From Mauremys mutica (taxonomy: Eukaryota; Chordata; Testudines; Geoemydidae), in contig NC_059077.1 of the NCBI RefSeq assembly GCF_020497125.1, positions 30,703,340 to 30,767,339 of the forward strand: DNA of 64,000 bases, given 5' to 3'. The notes under the pieces are model-generated. The model was not told the DNA's origin. It did no database searches and was given only the letters and a program-made list of their open reading frames with translations. Positions 34,070 to 45,020 of this stretch are shown in pieces (the stretch's first letter is position 1; each line of letters starts with the position of its first letter). A program made the position numbers and the translations under genes.

Positions 34070-34262
34070 AGGGGGAGGGATAGCTCATTGGTTTGAGCAT
34101 TGGCCTGCTAAACCCAGAGTTATGAGTTCAATCCTTGACAGGGCTGCTTAGGGATCTGGGGCAAAAATCAGTACTTGGTCCTGCCAGTGAAGACAGGGGG
34201 CTAGACTCAATGACCTTGCAAGGTCCCTTCTAGTTCTAGGATATAGGTATATCTCCAATTAT
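34070..34262 (+). repeat. tRNA-derived SINE (turtle pol III type)
   Basis: The head GGGATAGCTCATTGGTTTGAGC has a pol III box A, and GAGTTCAATCCTT has box B, spaced as in a tRNA. TTAGGGATCTGGGGCAAAAAT follows, then the CR1-like tail GACTCAATGACCTTGCAAGG and TCCCTTCTAG. It matches the tortoise pol III/SINE layout, where the 3' end is borrowed from CR1 so that the LINE machinery can copy it. It forms the left part of the 439-bp insertion. Confidence 0.88.
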
Positions 34263-34508
34263 TATTTAATAGGCAGCAGGTTTATAACAAATAAAAGGAA
34301 GTTCTTTTGCAGCACACAGTCAACTTGTGGAACTCCTTACCTGAGGAGGTTGTGAAGGCTAGGAATATAACAGCATTTAAAAGAGAACTGGATAAATTCA
34401 TGGTGGTTAAGTCCATAAATGGCTATTAGCCAGGATGGGTAAGAAATGGTGTCCCTAGCCTCTGTTTGTCAGAGGATGGAGATGGATGGCAGGAGAGAGA
34501 TCTCTTAT
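34263..34508 (+). mobile_element. CR1/L3-type LINE 3' segment
   Basis: Plus-strand remnants read as the C-terminus of a CR1-group RT protein (ACAAATAAAAGGAAGTTCTTTTGC, GTGGAACTCCTTACC, AGAGAACTGGATAAATTCATGG), then the 3' UTR theme GGCTATTAGCCAGGATGGG and CCTAGCCTCTGTTTG. The same family is antisense at 55850-56095. It is truncated at AGAGATCTCTTAT and followed by the target repeat GTAATTC. Confidence 0.8.
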
Positions 34509-35195
34509 GTAATTCTGTGGTATTATGGTTGGAAGTTTAACAAATAACAATCATTTACAGCAATCCACAGAAGTGCAGATTACCAGAATGTTGATCATGT
34601 AACTTGGTGAAACAAGTATTAGCCAATTCTCATCCAGACTTTTTCTATCCTGCCATTTTCCATGCTAAAGATAGTGTTCCCTTATTCATTTGAAATAAGC
34701 TATGCAAATACAAGGCATAGTTTTTTCTATGTTCTTTTAGGGTCAGCTTGCAACAGCTTGTCTGCTGGCTGAACATACCTTCTTTCTTCATGAACACACT
34801 TCTTTCTCCCTTATGCAACTGAAACTGTGGGATGTACAATAGAACTGGTGTTCTGTGGCTCTTGCTTTCTGCCAATACTTGGGTAAAAGAAAATAGTGGT
34901 ATAGTAGCATAAATCAACCACTTTCCAGTTAGTTGTGTGAATGCTCTGCCTTGCCCAGTGGTGCAAATAGTGTCAGAATGTGGCCCACATTATAAACACA
35001 ATGTAAAAATATTTTGAAGTGCAAAGAGTTGCAGTTAAAGCTTTAGGAAATTAGTTCACAAAATCTGACACAGTATCATTAATGTAGTTAAATCTTTTCA
35101 CTTGATGTTTTATTCCGCAAAAAGTTAGAATGACTGTATTTTACAAGTGTAAATTAGGAACCAAAAATTTCCCCGCAGCAAGCCTGTAAATCTTG

Positions 35196-35252
35196 CATAG
35201 AATAAAATTAGATTTTTTGGCTCCCGAGGACAGTGTTATATCGGGGTAGAGG
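35196..35252. mobile_element. Truncated TIR element, one end
   Basis: AGATTTTTTGGCTCCCGAGGACAGTGTTATATCGGGGTAGAGGTG is the inverse of the left end of the 5054-5242 element. The other end is missing; a Harbinger MITE begins directly after. Confidence 0.75.
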
Positions 35253-35505
35253 TGCATCTGTGATTGGCTTATGTCAGCTTGTGGGGCTCAGGCTGCAGGG
35301 CTATAAAACTCCAGTGCAAATCTCTGGGCTTGGGCTGGAGCCAGGGCTCAGTGAGCCTGCGAGGGCAGATGGTCCCAGAGCTTTGGCTCCAGCCTAAGCC
35401 CCAATGTCTACACCTCAAGTTTACAGCCCCAGGCCTAAGGCCCATGAGCCTGAATCAGCTGACATGAGCCAGCCACAGACATTTAATTGCAGTGTAGATA
35501 TACAG
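35253..35505. mobile_element. PIF/Harbinger-like MITE, left end lost
   Basis: It is an imperfect palindrome (GTCAGCTTGTGGGGCTCAGGCTGCAGGG against CAGCCCCAGGC…GAGCCTGAATCAGCTGAC) ending TGCAGTGTAGATATACAGTAAG, a decayed version of the GTGTAGACATACCCTTA end. Body and end resemble 39693-39978. Confidence 0.75.
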
Positions 35506-36258
35506 TAAGACAAAGTCTCAATGCCTTTGTTAATATACACACTGGATACGAGCATTTACAAGAATGGTTGTTCCTGGTAACAATCTGCTTTTTGATTATC
35601 TTCTGTTGATGGCTGAAAAATAATCGGATATATTTTCATTGCTCCTACCCTCACTTAGAGCCTGATTGTGAGGGTGCTCTAGGATCAGGACCTAATGTTG
35701 TGACCAATTTGGTAGGTTTTTCACATGGCACCAACTTGTGAAGTTTCCCTTTTGCCCTGTTTGAAATGGCATTTGACATCCTGACCCTGATCATCAGGTG
35801 ATGTAAATTAGAATAGTTCTATTTTAGTTAATGGAATTGTGCTGATTGACACCAGCTGAGGATCTGGACCCTCACATCATTCAGAAAATGTTAAGAATTT
35901 TCAACTTACCAGTTTGTTTGAAGTGTGCACACAATTTGAGCTCCCCATTCAAAGCCGATTACTTAAATCAGGCACATTAAATACCCAGATTATAGTCTCT
36001 AGTCTGATTTTGATGCCTACACAAATATGATTTGATGAAATATAGTTATTGTGACTAAATAAATTAAATAAGGTAGGTGGGGATATGTAGCGGATTATAC
36101 GTAGAACAAGGTTTGAAATTTTCAGAACAGTGCAGTGGATTAATTTTAATGGAAGATGTCTGGCTAGATCTTAACTTAGGTGTCTAACTTCAGGCATCCA
36201 AGTTTGAAAATGGGGATTTTTGTGACTGTTAACTAGATTTAGTTATCAAGGCTGTTGT
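35506..36258. other. Non-coding DNA with old repeat fragment
   Basis: About 35780-35870 has TGATGTAAATTAGAATAG…GACACCAGCTGAGGATCTGG, a diverged member of the TTGACTTCA group. Nothing else recognised. Confidence 0.45.
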
Positions 36259-36266
36259 CTTATAAT

Positions 36267-36709
36267 TAAGGCCCTACTTGTGATATTGCATAAATTGCAA
36301 TATTTGGCTTCCACCGCAATTCTGACAGCGGGAGCTCCGCTCTGCACAAGGCTGAGTGGGGGAGCCCCCTCCAGTCAGCCCCAGGCCCCTATTCTCAGTT
36401 GCGTGTGGCTGAAAGCGGGAGCCCCCACTCTGAGCCCCATGTTCCTGTTCTCTGCACTGGACCCGTGCTCTCAGCTCCCGGTTGCTGACAATGGGAGCTG
36501 CTGCTCTCAGCCCCAATGTTCCCGCTGTCAGCCTCAGGTCCCTGCACTCAGCCCTGGATGTCTGACAGTGGAAGATTGCAGAAAAGTAGAAATGACTTTA
36601 TTACGGCAAACAATAAGGTCCATTATTACCTTTTTGCAATTTTCCTTGGCTTGTACGCAACTCAAAAGCAATTTTTTGACAAATATCCCGTGATTCAAGT
36701 AGGGCCTTA
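36267..36709. mobile_element. hAT-type MITE (443 bp) with near-perfect TSD
   Basis: TIR TAAGGCCCTACTTG / CAAGTAGGGCCTTA. The flanking 8-mers CTTATAAT (36259-36266) and CTTAGAAT (36710-36717) differ at one base. The interior is C-rich with repeated GGGAGC…CTCAGCCCC units, so the open frames on both strands are compositional. No transposase. Confidence 0.85.
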
Positions 36710-36774
36710 CTTAGAATGCAAATGTTCTAAAGAAAAAAAAAAGAAGAAGAAGAGTGCCTTTGTGGTGATGGGCT

Positions 36775-37430
36775 ATTCACTCCACCCCGGACCTGAAAGG
36801 GTTAAGGTAGCTGGGAACCTGATGGGCTGCACCTGGGGGAGAATTAGGTTAGCTAGTCAAACCCTAGTAGAAGATGGAGCCCTGCTGGACAGGAACAGAC
36901 TGAGCCGGTGTACAACTTGGAAGCTGAGAACAGGGGGGCTGCAGAGTGGAGATGTGCAGTCACTCTAGCCTTAGAGAGGGAGAGGAGGTAAACCAGAGGG
37001 AGAATAGAAGCCCTGGGGTCCTGCCCTGAGGAAGGGCTTGACAGAGGCATAGAGCCTGATGGGAGAAAGAGGACCAGATCAGGGAAATAGTAGCAAGGTT
37101 TGGTTGGCTGCTGATTGTAGGGCCTCTGGGCTGGAACCTGGAGTAGAGGATAGGTCTGGGTTCCCCTGCCAGCCCTTGGGGAAGTGGCAGACCAGGCAGT
37201 GGACCCGAGGACTGTCTAGAACAGTCATCCTTTGGGACTTTGGGACCTTAAAAGGGAAGGACCATAGTGAGTTGGCCGGAAGGCCAAGGCATAAAGAGAG
37301 AGCCCCTCGACTCAAAGAGAAAAGGTTGCAGGGCATGCAAATGAGCAGCAGAAGGAGGCATTGGACCTGGAAAGAGCTAATTCCCAGAGCAGCCTGGAGG
37401 AGATGCCCTAACTGCAAGAGCCCCCCAAGA
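36775..37430 (+). mobile_element. LTR-like interspersed repeat, copy B
   Basis: Homologous in order to the minus strand of 1490-2190: ACCTGAAAGGGTTAAGGTAGCTGG, GCTGCACCTGG-GGAG, GGGAAGTGGCAGACCAGGCAGTGG, GACCATAGTGAGTTGGC and AGAGCTAATTCCCAGAGCAGCCTGGAGG. Unlike copy A it has no TATAAA at the matching place. A 158-codon frame (37059-37535) crosses it but looks like chance in purine-rich DNA. Confidence 0.55.
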
Positions 37431-37440
37431 CAGCCTTTCA

Positions 37441-38119
37441 TGAGGATGAACTGTGTCATGGTCTTGCCTTCATACAGAGAAGAGATTTTTCTACCAAAAA
37501 GATTATATTCAAAGAAACAGTACTATGCAGACTGACCATTTAAACATATGTAGAGAGCATTCTCCACGTGAAAATCTTGAAATCATGGCATCTAATGGGA
37601 CCATAGCTGGTTCTAATGGGACTGCAGCTGGTGCTGATTGTGTATGTGCATTATTTTTAAAAAGCTCTTAAAATATTAAGGAGTAACAAAGGAAGTGAGC
37701 TTTAGCTTTAAAGCCCGTACTACTTGTAAAAGAGTGAATTTCTTTGGCTATATGCTTTGTATATGCAGTAGTGTGTATTTTATATATGTTGCATATGGCA
37801 TTGCATGTTGGCTACAGTTTATGAAAGGGACAATTTGCATATTAAGTCACATTAATCATATAAATCCAACATATACTGTACCTAGATAGCATTCACATAG
37901 ATCACATTTACAGAAGGGCAATTGCATTTTTTTAAAAAAAATTCTGTGACAGCAGCAAAACAGAACAAAACAGGAGAAAATTAGGGACATGGAAAATATT
38001 ATAGATTTATGTGATAGTGCCACTTTTCTCTTGCAGAGTTATTAAATATTCTGCAAATTCAAAGTATTCCAAGACTAACTCCCCCCCACCACAACTATCA
38101 AAATGTAAATTTAAAAAAA
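37441..38119. other. Non-coding DNA
   Basis: Nothing recognised. A tandem GGTTCTAATGGGAC / GACTGCAGCTGG motif lies near 37595-37635. Confidence 0.45.
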
Positions 38120-39203
38120 CCCCTGTTGTGGCACACTGCATGAAAGCAGCATCCTGGAACCCCCATATTCACCACTGTCATATAATTATGATATGTTTTG
38201 TACAAAATATACCTTCTGAGGTACCATTTTAAAAGTCTTGATCTGTTGAACATTAGTATCCTGATGGATTGTATTGTGTGTGAAGTTATGAAGTTTTGCT
38301 ATGTATATGTAACTGAAATATGCTGTAAGATTGGAAACACCCACAACCAGCCTTTCAGGTACAACAATGGAGAAACCAGACAGCGTGAATGTCCCATTAA
38401 GATAAATCCACACTAGTAAGGACTATCACGGGATCTGTATACAATAAAGACTTCTCAGAGGGAGCACCTACACAATGGACACTGTTTGACTCATATCATA
38501 GCAAAAGATCTTTCCAGCAACCTGGAAGAACCTATAAAAGAGGGGAAGTGACATCATCACTGGGCCTCTCTTTCCCCACAACTCAACACCTGGAAACATG
38601 TCTGGAGGACAGACTTAGCTGGGGAAGTGGTCTCAGGTTGTGTATTAAGGAACTATACCATCAGGGTGAGACACAGCTTGATTCAAATCCTGTCAAGTTA
38701 ATAGAACTCAGATTGAGATTTTACTTTTATTTCTTGGGTAACCAACTTTGATCTGTACACTTATTACTTATAATCATTTTAAACCTATCTTTCTGTAGTT
38801 AATAAATATATTTTATCTAAAACAATGTATTTTGCTGGAAGTGCTTGGGAAATCTGCTCAGGAACAAGAGCTGGTGCATGTCCCCTCCACATTGAGGAAG
38901 GGCACACTTAGTTATAAACTTACAATGGTCAGCATTCTAACCAGGGCAAGAGGGTACAGTTCTGGGGTCCTAGGCTGGAGAGCTGGGGGAAACTGGCTGA
39001 AGCTTCTCTATTGTTGTTTCATGAATGGCTAAGTGAAGCATTCATATCTGGGTGTGTCACTGCCTGTGGATGGCTGTGTAAGTGCAGTACCTGGAGGGGT
39101 TTGCAGCTTGCCGCAGCAGCACAGTGTGAGAGGGTGCCCAGGTTGGTAAGACAGAGGGCTCAGCAGTACCCCAGTTCCAGGTTGCACCCTGAGGAACCCA
39201 TCA
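38120..39203 (+). mobile_element. Solo LTR-like element (about 1.1 kb)
   Basis: A single LTR-sized unit with promoter and polyadenylation signals in LTR order: CCTATAAAAG at 38531-38540 and AATAAA at 38801-38806. The 3' end is near GAACCCATCA (39203). No gag, pol or env and no second LTR are next to it. I recognise the TTTTAAAAGTCTTGATCTG…GAAGTTATGAAGTTTTG block as a common turtle repeat. The 5' end and target duplication are not clear, so endogenous-retrovirus LTR is an inference. Confidence 0.5.
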
Positions 39204-39692
39204 GACCTTCAGACAAAGAACAAAAATTAAGAAACTGGCTGATCCTACTATCATGGGATTCAGTGTCAAAGCTTCTGTTGATTTGCATGGAAACACTCCC
39301 ACATGGGATCTCAAACCTGTACCTAATTCAGTTTGAGGGCATGTGAACACTGAAGCCTAAATTGGTTTAGTTCAATGATGATGGATTGTCAGTAATGAGG
39401 ATTGAACCTGGGACCTCTGCATTATTCTTCCCAATGGATCTCTACTTCATGCTATATACAGGATGGACAGTGCTCTTGGAATGAAGTAGGGCTGTGTAGT
39501 GATGGAGACAGTTGTCTGTAGGACTCCTGCCTTATTTGTTGCAGAAGTTAGATGGTGTTGAATGAATAAGGCAAGGGGATTTCTGGAAGAGAAAGAAAAG
39601 TCACATGAATAAGGCAGTTGAATGCTGCCTTGAAGAACTAGATTATTTGCCATTATCACAGATTTCCTATGTGATGATGGGCAAGTCACTTA

Positions 39693-39978
39693 GGGTATAT
39701 CTGCACTGCAATGAAAGGCCTGCGGCACAGCTGCAACTGGCCCAGATCAGCTGACTCAGGCTCATGGGGCTCTGGCTGTGGGGCTACAGAACTGCAGTGT
39801 AGACATTCAGGCTCAGGCTGGAGCTGGAGCTGGAGCTGGGGCCCCTCCCCCCCTTGTGGGGTCTTAGAGCCTGAACTCTAAGCTGAAATTTGTACACAGC
39901 AATTTTATAGCCCTGCAGCCCAAGCCCCACAAGCCTGAGTCAGCTGACCCCAGCCAACCGTGTAGTGTAGACATACCC
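39693..39978. mobile_element. PIF/Harbinger MITE (286 bp) with TTA TSD
   Basis: The ends GGGTATATCTGCACT and (inverse) GGGTATGTCTACACT are flanked by TTA on both sides (39690-39692, 39979-39981). The interior is palindromic (GATCAGCTGACTCAGGCTC against CCTGAGTCAGCTGAC), with a short (CTGGAG)n array at about 39810-39836. Non-coding. Confidence 0.88.
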
Positions 39979-40059
39979 TTAAGCCAAGCTTTTCATAGGT
40001 TGTCACTAATTGATTGTTTCTCATTTTCTGGATGCCCCGCCTGAGACACCTGAGGTTGC

Positions 40060-40340
40060 ATTTACAGTGGTTCTGATCACGCCTGATTGCAACTGATATC
40101 AGTTAGAGCTGCACTTTGAACATACAAAATACAATATAATGTTAAGTACTCTGAAAAATCAGGCCAAGGGTTTTACATGAGACATCAAAATTAGTGGCCA
40201 CTGATGAGCCTAATTTCTCCATGCCTCAGTTTCCCATCTATAAAATGAAGATGATAACACTGCCCTGTATGAGAAAGGTGTTGTGAAAAATAAATTCATT
40301 AGTCTTTGTGAAGCAGTCAGACACTACAGTGATGTGGAAA
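40060..40340 (+). repeat. MIR-like SINE
   Basis: CTCCATGCCTCAGTTTCCCATCTATAAAATGAAGATGATAACACTGCC followed by GTGTTGTGAAAAATAAATTCATTAGT matches the MIR 3' half in order. Confidence 0.75.
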
Positions 40341-41399
40341 TTAACTCTTCTATATTCAGAGCAGGATTTGAATAATGTGCAGTAAATGAGGCATGGGGCT
40401 AGATATTGTACAATGAGAAGACAAAATATTCAATAACTGCCATTCAGTGAGGACCATGCATTCTGTGGTCCTGTAGAAAAAAATAGCATGTTATCATGTA
40501 ATTAAAGACTCTATCATAATGCATGTATACAAGGCGGCAAAACTAAGGTTGCACAGGCAGCCTTAATTCTGGATTTTGTTAACATTTGAGTGCTTGGCAT
40601 TGGAATATTAATATTTCTTATATATAACTTTTGTGTGTAATAGAATATACATTGAAGGAGAAAGTTAACAATGGAGCCTAAGAATCCTTTGAATAGGACA
40701 AGGGAAATAAGAGGGCAGTAAACATACGATTGCGAAGAGCCAGAAACTAAAGCTATTTCTTTACACAAGGACAAGTTAATGCATGTAATAAACTTCCAAC
40801 GTCAACAACAGGAGAAATTGGTATAAACGGTTTTATAAGGGAGCTAGACAAGAATTTCAAGGGAGACAATGGTGTGGAATTTTACTGCTGACACAACAGA
40901 GGAGAACAGATCAAGATACGTTTCCTAGTCTCCTTTTTCTTTTACAGGAAAAGTGTTCCCATTGCTACCACCATGAAAAATGCTTTGGGAAAATGATGGC
41001 CTATCCAGGGCTTTTTCCCAATGATTTTTAACATTTTAATTTTAACGCAATGCTAATTTAGACTAGAGAATATATACAAGATTAGTGGATCCTTATGTAG
41101 AATTCTTAATATAGAAAAGAAAGAAACTTCTATGATGGTTATATCATCTACCCATAACATAGGCAGAAGGAACCTTGTGTGAAGTCATGTAATTTCACTG
41201 CTTATGCTCTTTTATTTCCCAATGGGTTTTAAACATATGGGGGCAAACGTTAACTCCTTCTTTTCTCCTACTGCCACAAGCATAGCAGGCCTTGATGAAG
41301 CAGAAGAAGTCGTGGTGACACATTTGGACTGCAAGAGTGAATAGCCTTCACTATCCTTCCCCCACAACCTCCACAGTCCTTCTCAGAGTTTATTTGGGA
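40341..41399. other. Non-coding DNA
   Basis: No gene or classified repeat seen. Confidence 0.45.
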
Positions 41400-41715
41400 T
41401 TATTATTCTTACTAATAGTATGTTATGTATATTACAGTATTGACCTAGAGGCCTCAATTGAGATCAGTGCATCATTGAGATAGGCACTATGCAAACACAG
41501 TGATACATAGCCCTATGTCCCAAAGAGCTTACAATCTAAGTAAAAAAAGACAGAAAAAAGGGTGGGAGAGGAAACAAAGGTGAAGTGAAGGTCACCCAGC
41601 AGGTTGGTTGAGGCACAGGAATAAGAGTTTTGCCATTGACTTCAGTAGAATCAAGATTTCACCAGGTGTCCCTTGACTCCCAGTCCAGTGCTTTATCTAC
41701 TAGAACACACAGCAG
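41400..41715 (-). repeat. MIR/L2-tail repeat
   Basis: TAGGCACTATGCAAACACAG, CCCAAAGAGCTTACAATCTAAGT, GGTGAAGTGAAGGTCACCCAGCAGG and CTCCCAGTCCAGTGCTTTATCTACTAGA follow the order of this well-known old repeat. A TTGACTTCA fragment is embedded at about 41620-41660. Confidence 0.7.
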
Positions 41716-42235
41716 AATTCTGAACTACCTCAATATTTTGGGTCAGAGGTTTTGCCCATATTAAGTATAATTTTCCTTCAGCAACAAGCAATATTACAGT
41801 GCGGTCAATAGTCTATTGTAAATTAATTTTTAATTATTTCAGACCAGGAGAACTAGGAGGGAAGGGGAAGTGTTTAAAACAGAGAGGACTTAATTGCATG
41901 CAATTGAGGGGGACAGTAATGAACCAAATGCAAAGTAAGTATATTATTCCTTGGGTGTGTGGGTGTAACTCCCCCATTTATATTAAAAGTGATCAATTAC
42001 AAAATGATTTCTAGATATATTAATGGACCTACTTCCAATCTATTTCTGCTTGTCAGATGTGTCACCTCATATCCTTAGGATACCAGAATGGGAACACTCT
42101 CTACACTCTTGACAAGTGAACTAAAATGGAAATAACAGTATTTCTATATGAGCTCTGCTAAGGAATTTACCATTTTAATTGGAATGCAGAGGGAAATAGC
42201 TTTTGATATTAACAAAGAGCCATTCCCACCATGTA

Positions 42236-42395
42236 TTCATAGAATCATTGATTCATGGAAATGTAGGTCTGAAAGGGATCTCAGGAGATTGCTAGTACAT
42301 CCCTATGTGCTAAGGAAGGACCAAATATACGTAGAGCATCCCTGAGAAGTGTTGTCTAACTTGTTCTTAAAAAAAATACTAGGAGACCACTAATA
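42236..42395 (-). mobile_element. CR1-type LINE 3' fragment, antisense
   Basis: ATTCATAGAATCATTGATTCATGG, GTCTGAAAGGGATCTCAGGAG and GTTGTCTAACTTGTTCTTAAAA match, on the minus strand, the CR1 3' UTR theme (CTCAGGTCCCTTTCAACC…ATTCTATGAAT). Diverged, about 160 bp. Confidence 0.7.
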
Positions 42396-43269
42396 ATTAG
42401 AGAATAGTAGGCATGTCAAATTTGTACATGTGTGTAAAAGCATTAAGCTGTGACTGGCGCTGAATTTTCTTTGGGAATGATAACTTTCTCCTGCTGGTAT
42501 GTTTCATGGTCTCTAAAAATTATACTGACCACAAACCAAATGAGACAAGATCTTGCAGGTAAAAATCAATCAATCAAAAACCCCACAGACTATCTTTCCT
42601 GCAATTCATCACCAATTAAAAAAAAAACTTAGACATTTCATTGCTGACTTTTCAGATTCTTCAGTGTCGAAGAAAAACTTAGTTCTCGCTTTTTGTTTGT
42701 TTTCCTGAAGGGCCATCCTAGTCTATTATGTCTCAAGAAGAACCTCGTTCCAGTGGATTTGGTCCTTCAAGGGGAAAACAAAAAGCAAACGATTTCTATT
42801 TCTTGCTACTAAAAAGCGGGGTTTTAGGCTGCCTGTCATTTACCCAGCACTACAACAAGTAATGTATGAGCTACTAAACTATTAGCTCCTTCTGTCTCAT
42901 CTACTACTGGGCTTCTTTTAGATATTTGTGCTCCCGATGTACTGTCAGTGTCAATGTTTTTATTAGCTTGTTGCCTCTGGGGTTGGTATGACTCTTACCT
43001 GACAAGCATTTGCCTTTGTCCTGTGTACATAGTACTTAGTGGATGTATCCTTCCCTTTTTGAAATGGGTACATAACTCCCAATGTACCTCATACATTTTA
43101 TTACAGATTGAATGCTCTCGGTTTAGTTTTTACTTTATAAGCAAAAGATTTATAATTTGTGAACATCTGTGTGTAGTGAACAGTCCCTCAGAATAGGTTA
43201 GAAAAGGGTGTGTGTGTATGGAAGGTGTCCCCATATTTGATTTTCATATTTACATCTATGCCGTTAACA
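42396..43269. other. Non-coding DNA
   Basis: Nothing recognised. The 82-codon frame at 42948-43196 is hydrophobic but has no start context or domain I can support. Confidence 0.4.
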
Positions 43270-43530
43270 TATATTATTATGAACAGTAATTTATATTATG
43301 GTAGCACTTAGAAGACCCAACTGAGATTGAAGTCCCATTGTGCAAGATGCTGGATCTATACATAATAAGTGGCATTGTGTATCTTGAAGAGCTACAAATC
43401 TAGACAGGCAAAATAAAGGGTGTACTAATTATTAATAATTTGTCCAAGATCATAGCGTAATCCTGTGGTAAGAGACAAAAACTGAACATTGATCACCTGA
43501 GTTCCAGTCCTGTGCCTTAATCGCAAAATC
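43270..43530. repeat. MIR/L2-tail-like repeat, decayed
   Basis: AATTTATATTATGGTAGCACTTAGAAG, CCCATTGTGCAAGATGCTG and a late CTGAGTTCCAGTCCTGTGCCTTAAT keep the order of the 41400-41715 family with much divergence. Confidence 0.55.
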
Positions 43531-44725
43531 ATTCTTCCCCACAAAATCCCTGTCTGCAAATACATGCTAAAGTATGTTGCCTTTGCCTTGAGCAATACTT
43601 TGAAATCTGATATTGAAATTTCAGTCATTTTGTAACATTAAATAATATATTCTATGTGCAAACAGCATGTGGGGTTTTAGAAGAGTGGACTTAGCATTTG
43701 AGTACCCCCACGTGGCTGGGAGTGCAGTAACAAGCTCTTCTCATCTAGTTCCCCAGGGGCCAGGTCACATTTAGTCACACCCCTTCCAGGGTAAACAAAG
43801 AGTCCAATAAACTTTCACCCCTGCCCAGATTTACTGCTGGGGCAGCACTGGGGATGGGATGGGAGGCTTGTGGGGCCTATAGCCACCCTAGAATTTGCCT
43901 TAGCCCTCCCCCATAGCCACTCCTCCCAGTACAAAGGTCAAACTTTATGCAGAAGTAAGGATGCCATGGTATAGCACTGCCACTCTTACTTCTCCGCTGT
44001 TGCTCGTGGCAGCATTGCTCTCTCTGCTCTGCCTTCAGAGCTGGGCATCCCCCCACAAGAATACATTCTATGCCCCCCATTTAAAAAAAAAAGTATGCAT
44101 GCCCACATGATGTATTGTGCAGCCTCCAATTTTCCATCTAGCCCTCCTCAGTCCCCACACCAGGAAGAGGCTGGCAATGTCCCTGTTTATTTCTCTGCAG
44201 ACTCTTCACCCCTTCCCAGGCTCTGTAGAGTTATCCTTCCACTCTTGTGCAGAGTGGTCTGCAAGAGCTTTCTCCTTGGAGGCCCAGCTCCTTCTCCCAC
44301 TTGTGTCAGGGCGTTTCCACACCACTAGTAGGGGGGGAACCCAGTGGACTAGTAGGGGAACCCAGACGTCTCTTTTCCTTTGTGTTCCAGACCAAGGCCC
44401 CTGTGATGGGCAGCTAAGGTCTACTTCCTCAGCTCCTCACCCCACAGCAGTGGCTCCTGTGCCCCAGGATTGGCCAGGCTTGGCTCCCCACTCCAGGCAT
44501 TGCAACCTGGCCCCTGGCATCTGGTGTTGTAGCATCTCTCAGGTTTGGCCAGGCCAGCTCCCTGATGGGAGGGCATGGGGCAAATTTGAGTGAGTAGAAC
44601 TATGACTGCGAGGGCCAGGTCACAACACCCAGAGTAGGGAGCCGAGTCCAGGCAGCCCCATGGCACAGGCTGCAGGTAGGGGTTGGGCAGGGTATCCTAA
44701 CCCCTTTCCAATGTTGGGTGCGTGG
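43531..44725. other. C-rich non-coding DNA
   Basis: No gene supported. A small direct repeat, CTAGTAGGGG-GAACCCAG, lies at about 44324-44365. The overlapping frames at 44095-44666 on both strands follow composition. Confidence 0.4.
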
Positions 44726-45020
44726 TGTTATTTGTGAATGTTTATAGCCACCACTAGCGGAGCACAGAGCAAAAGAGTAAGAGTTGGTGTAAGCAGGAAT
44801 AAAGTTGGTTTTGCATTCACTGAGTCTCTGTAATCTCTACATGGTGTCAGAGTTGGACTGAATAAAGATCCAGCATCTCTCAGAATATCCATTCTAAAAG
44901 GGCGAACAGGGACAGATAAGCAAGCTCTCCTCCAGCCCAGCTAGAACAGCTGAAACATTGCACAGAGCTAGCAGCAGAACAGGCAGCGAAGAGGCCTGAA
45001 ACCACAGAGAGCCCAGACAG
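44726..45020 (+). mobile_element. Short LTR, primer-binding site and leader of a retrotransposon
   Basis: A candidate 116-bp LTR runs from TGTTATTTG (44726) to CTCTACA (44841), with AATAAAG inside (44798-44804). TGGTGTCAGAGTTGGACT follows directly (44842-44859), which looks like a tRNA-complementary primer-binding site. Downstream, one frame encodes a Glu/Ala-rich LEQLKHCTELAAEQAAKR that could be a Gag start. Ty3/gypsy-type is my best guess. The 3' LTR and pol are absent. Confidence 0.45.

Larger units (their letters stand above)
33930..34665 (+). repeat. Dispersed repeat copy 1, filled site
   Basis: 33930-34069 and 34509-34665 match 45690-45960 in order (GTTCAGCACA-TA, GTCAGAAAACAACAAA, TTCTGTGGTATTATGGTTGGAA, CATGTAACTTG-TGA-ACAAGTATTAG). 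A 439-bp insertion separates the halves here. Family unknown. Confidence 0.75.

Noticed and set aside
36274..36693. Opposed open frames with repeated Pro/Ser/Cys units
   Set aside because: They lie inside a hAT-type MITE with TIRs and a near-perfect 8-bp duplication.
37059..37535. 158-codon open frame as a gene
   Set aside because: It overlaps the LTR-like copy B. The homologous copy A does not keep the frame.
44095..44666. Overlapping frames up to 158 codons on both strands
   Set aside because: C-rich composition, no domains, and both strands are equally open.
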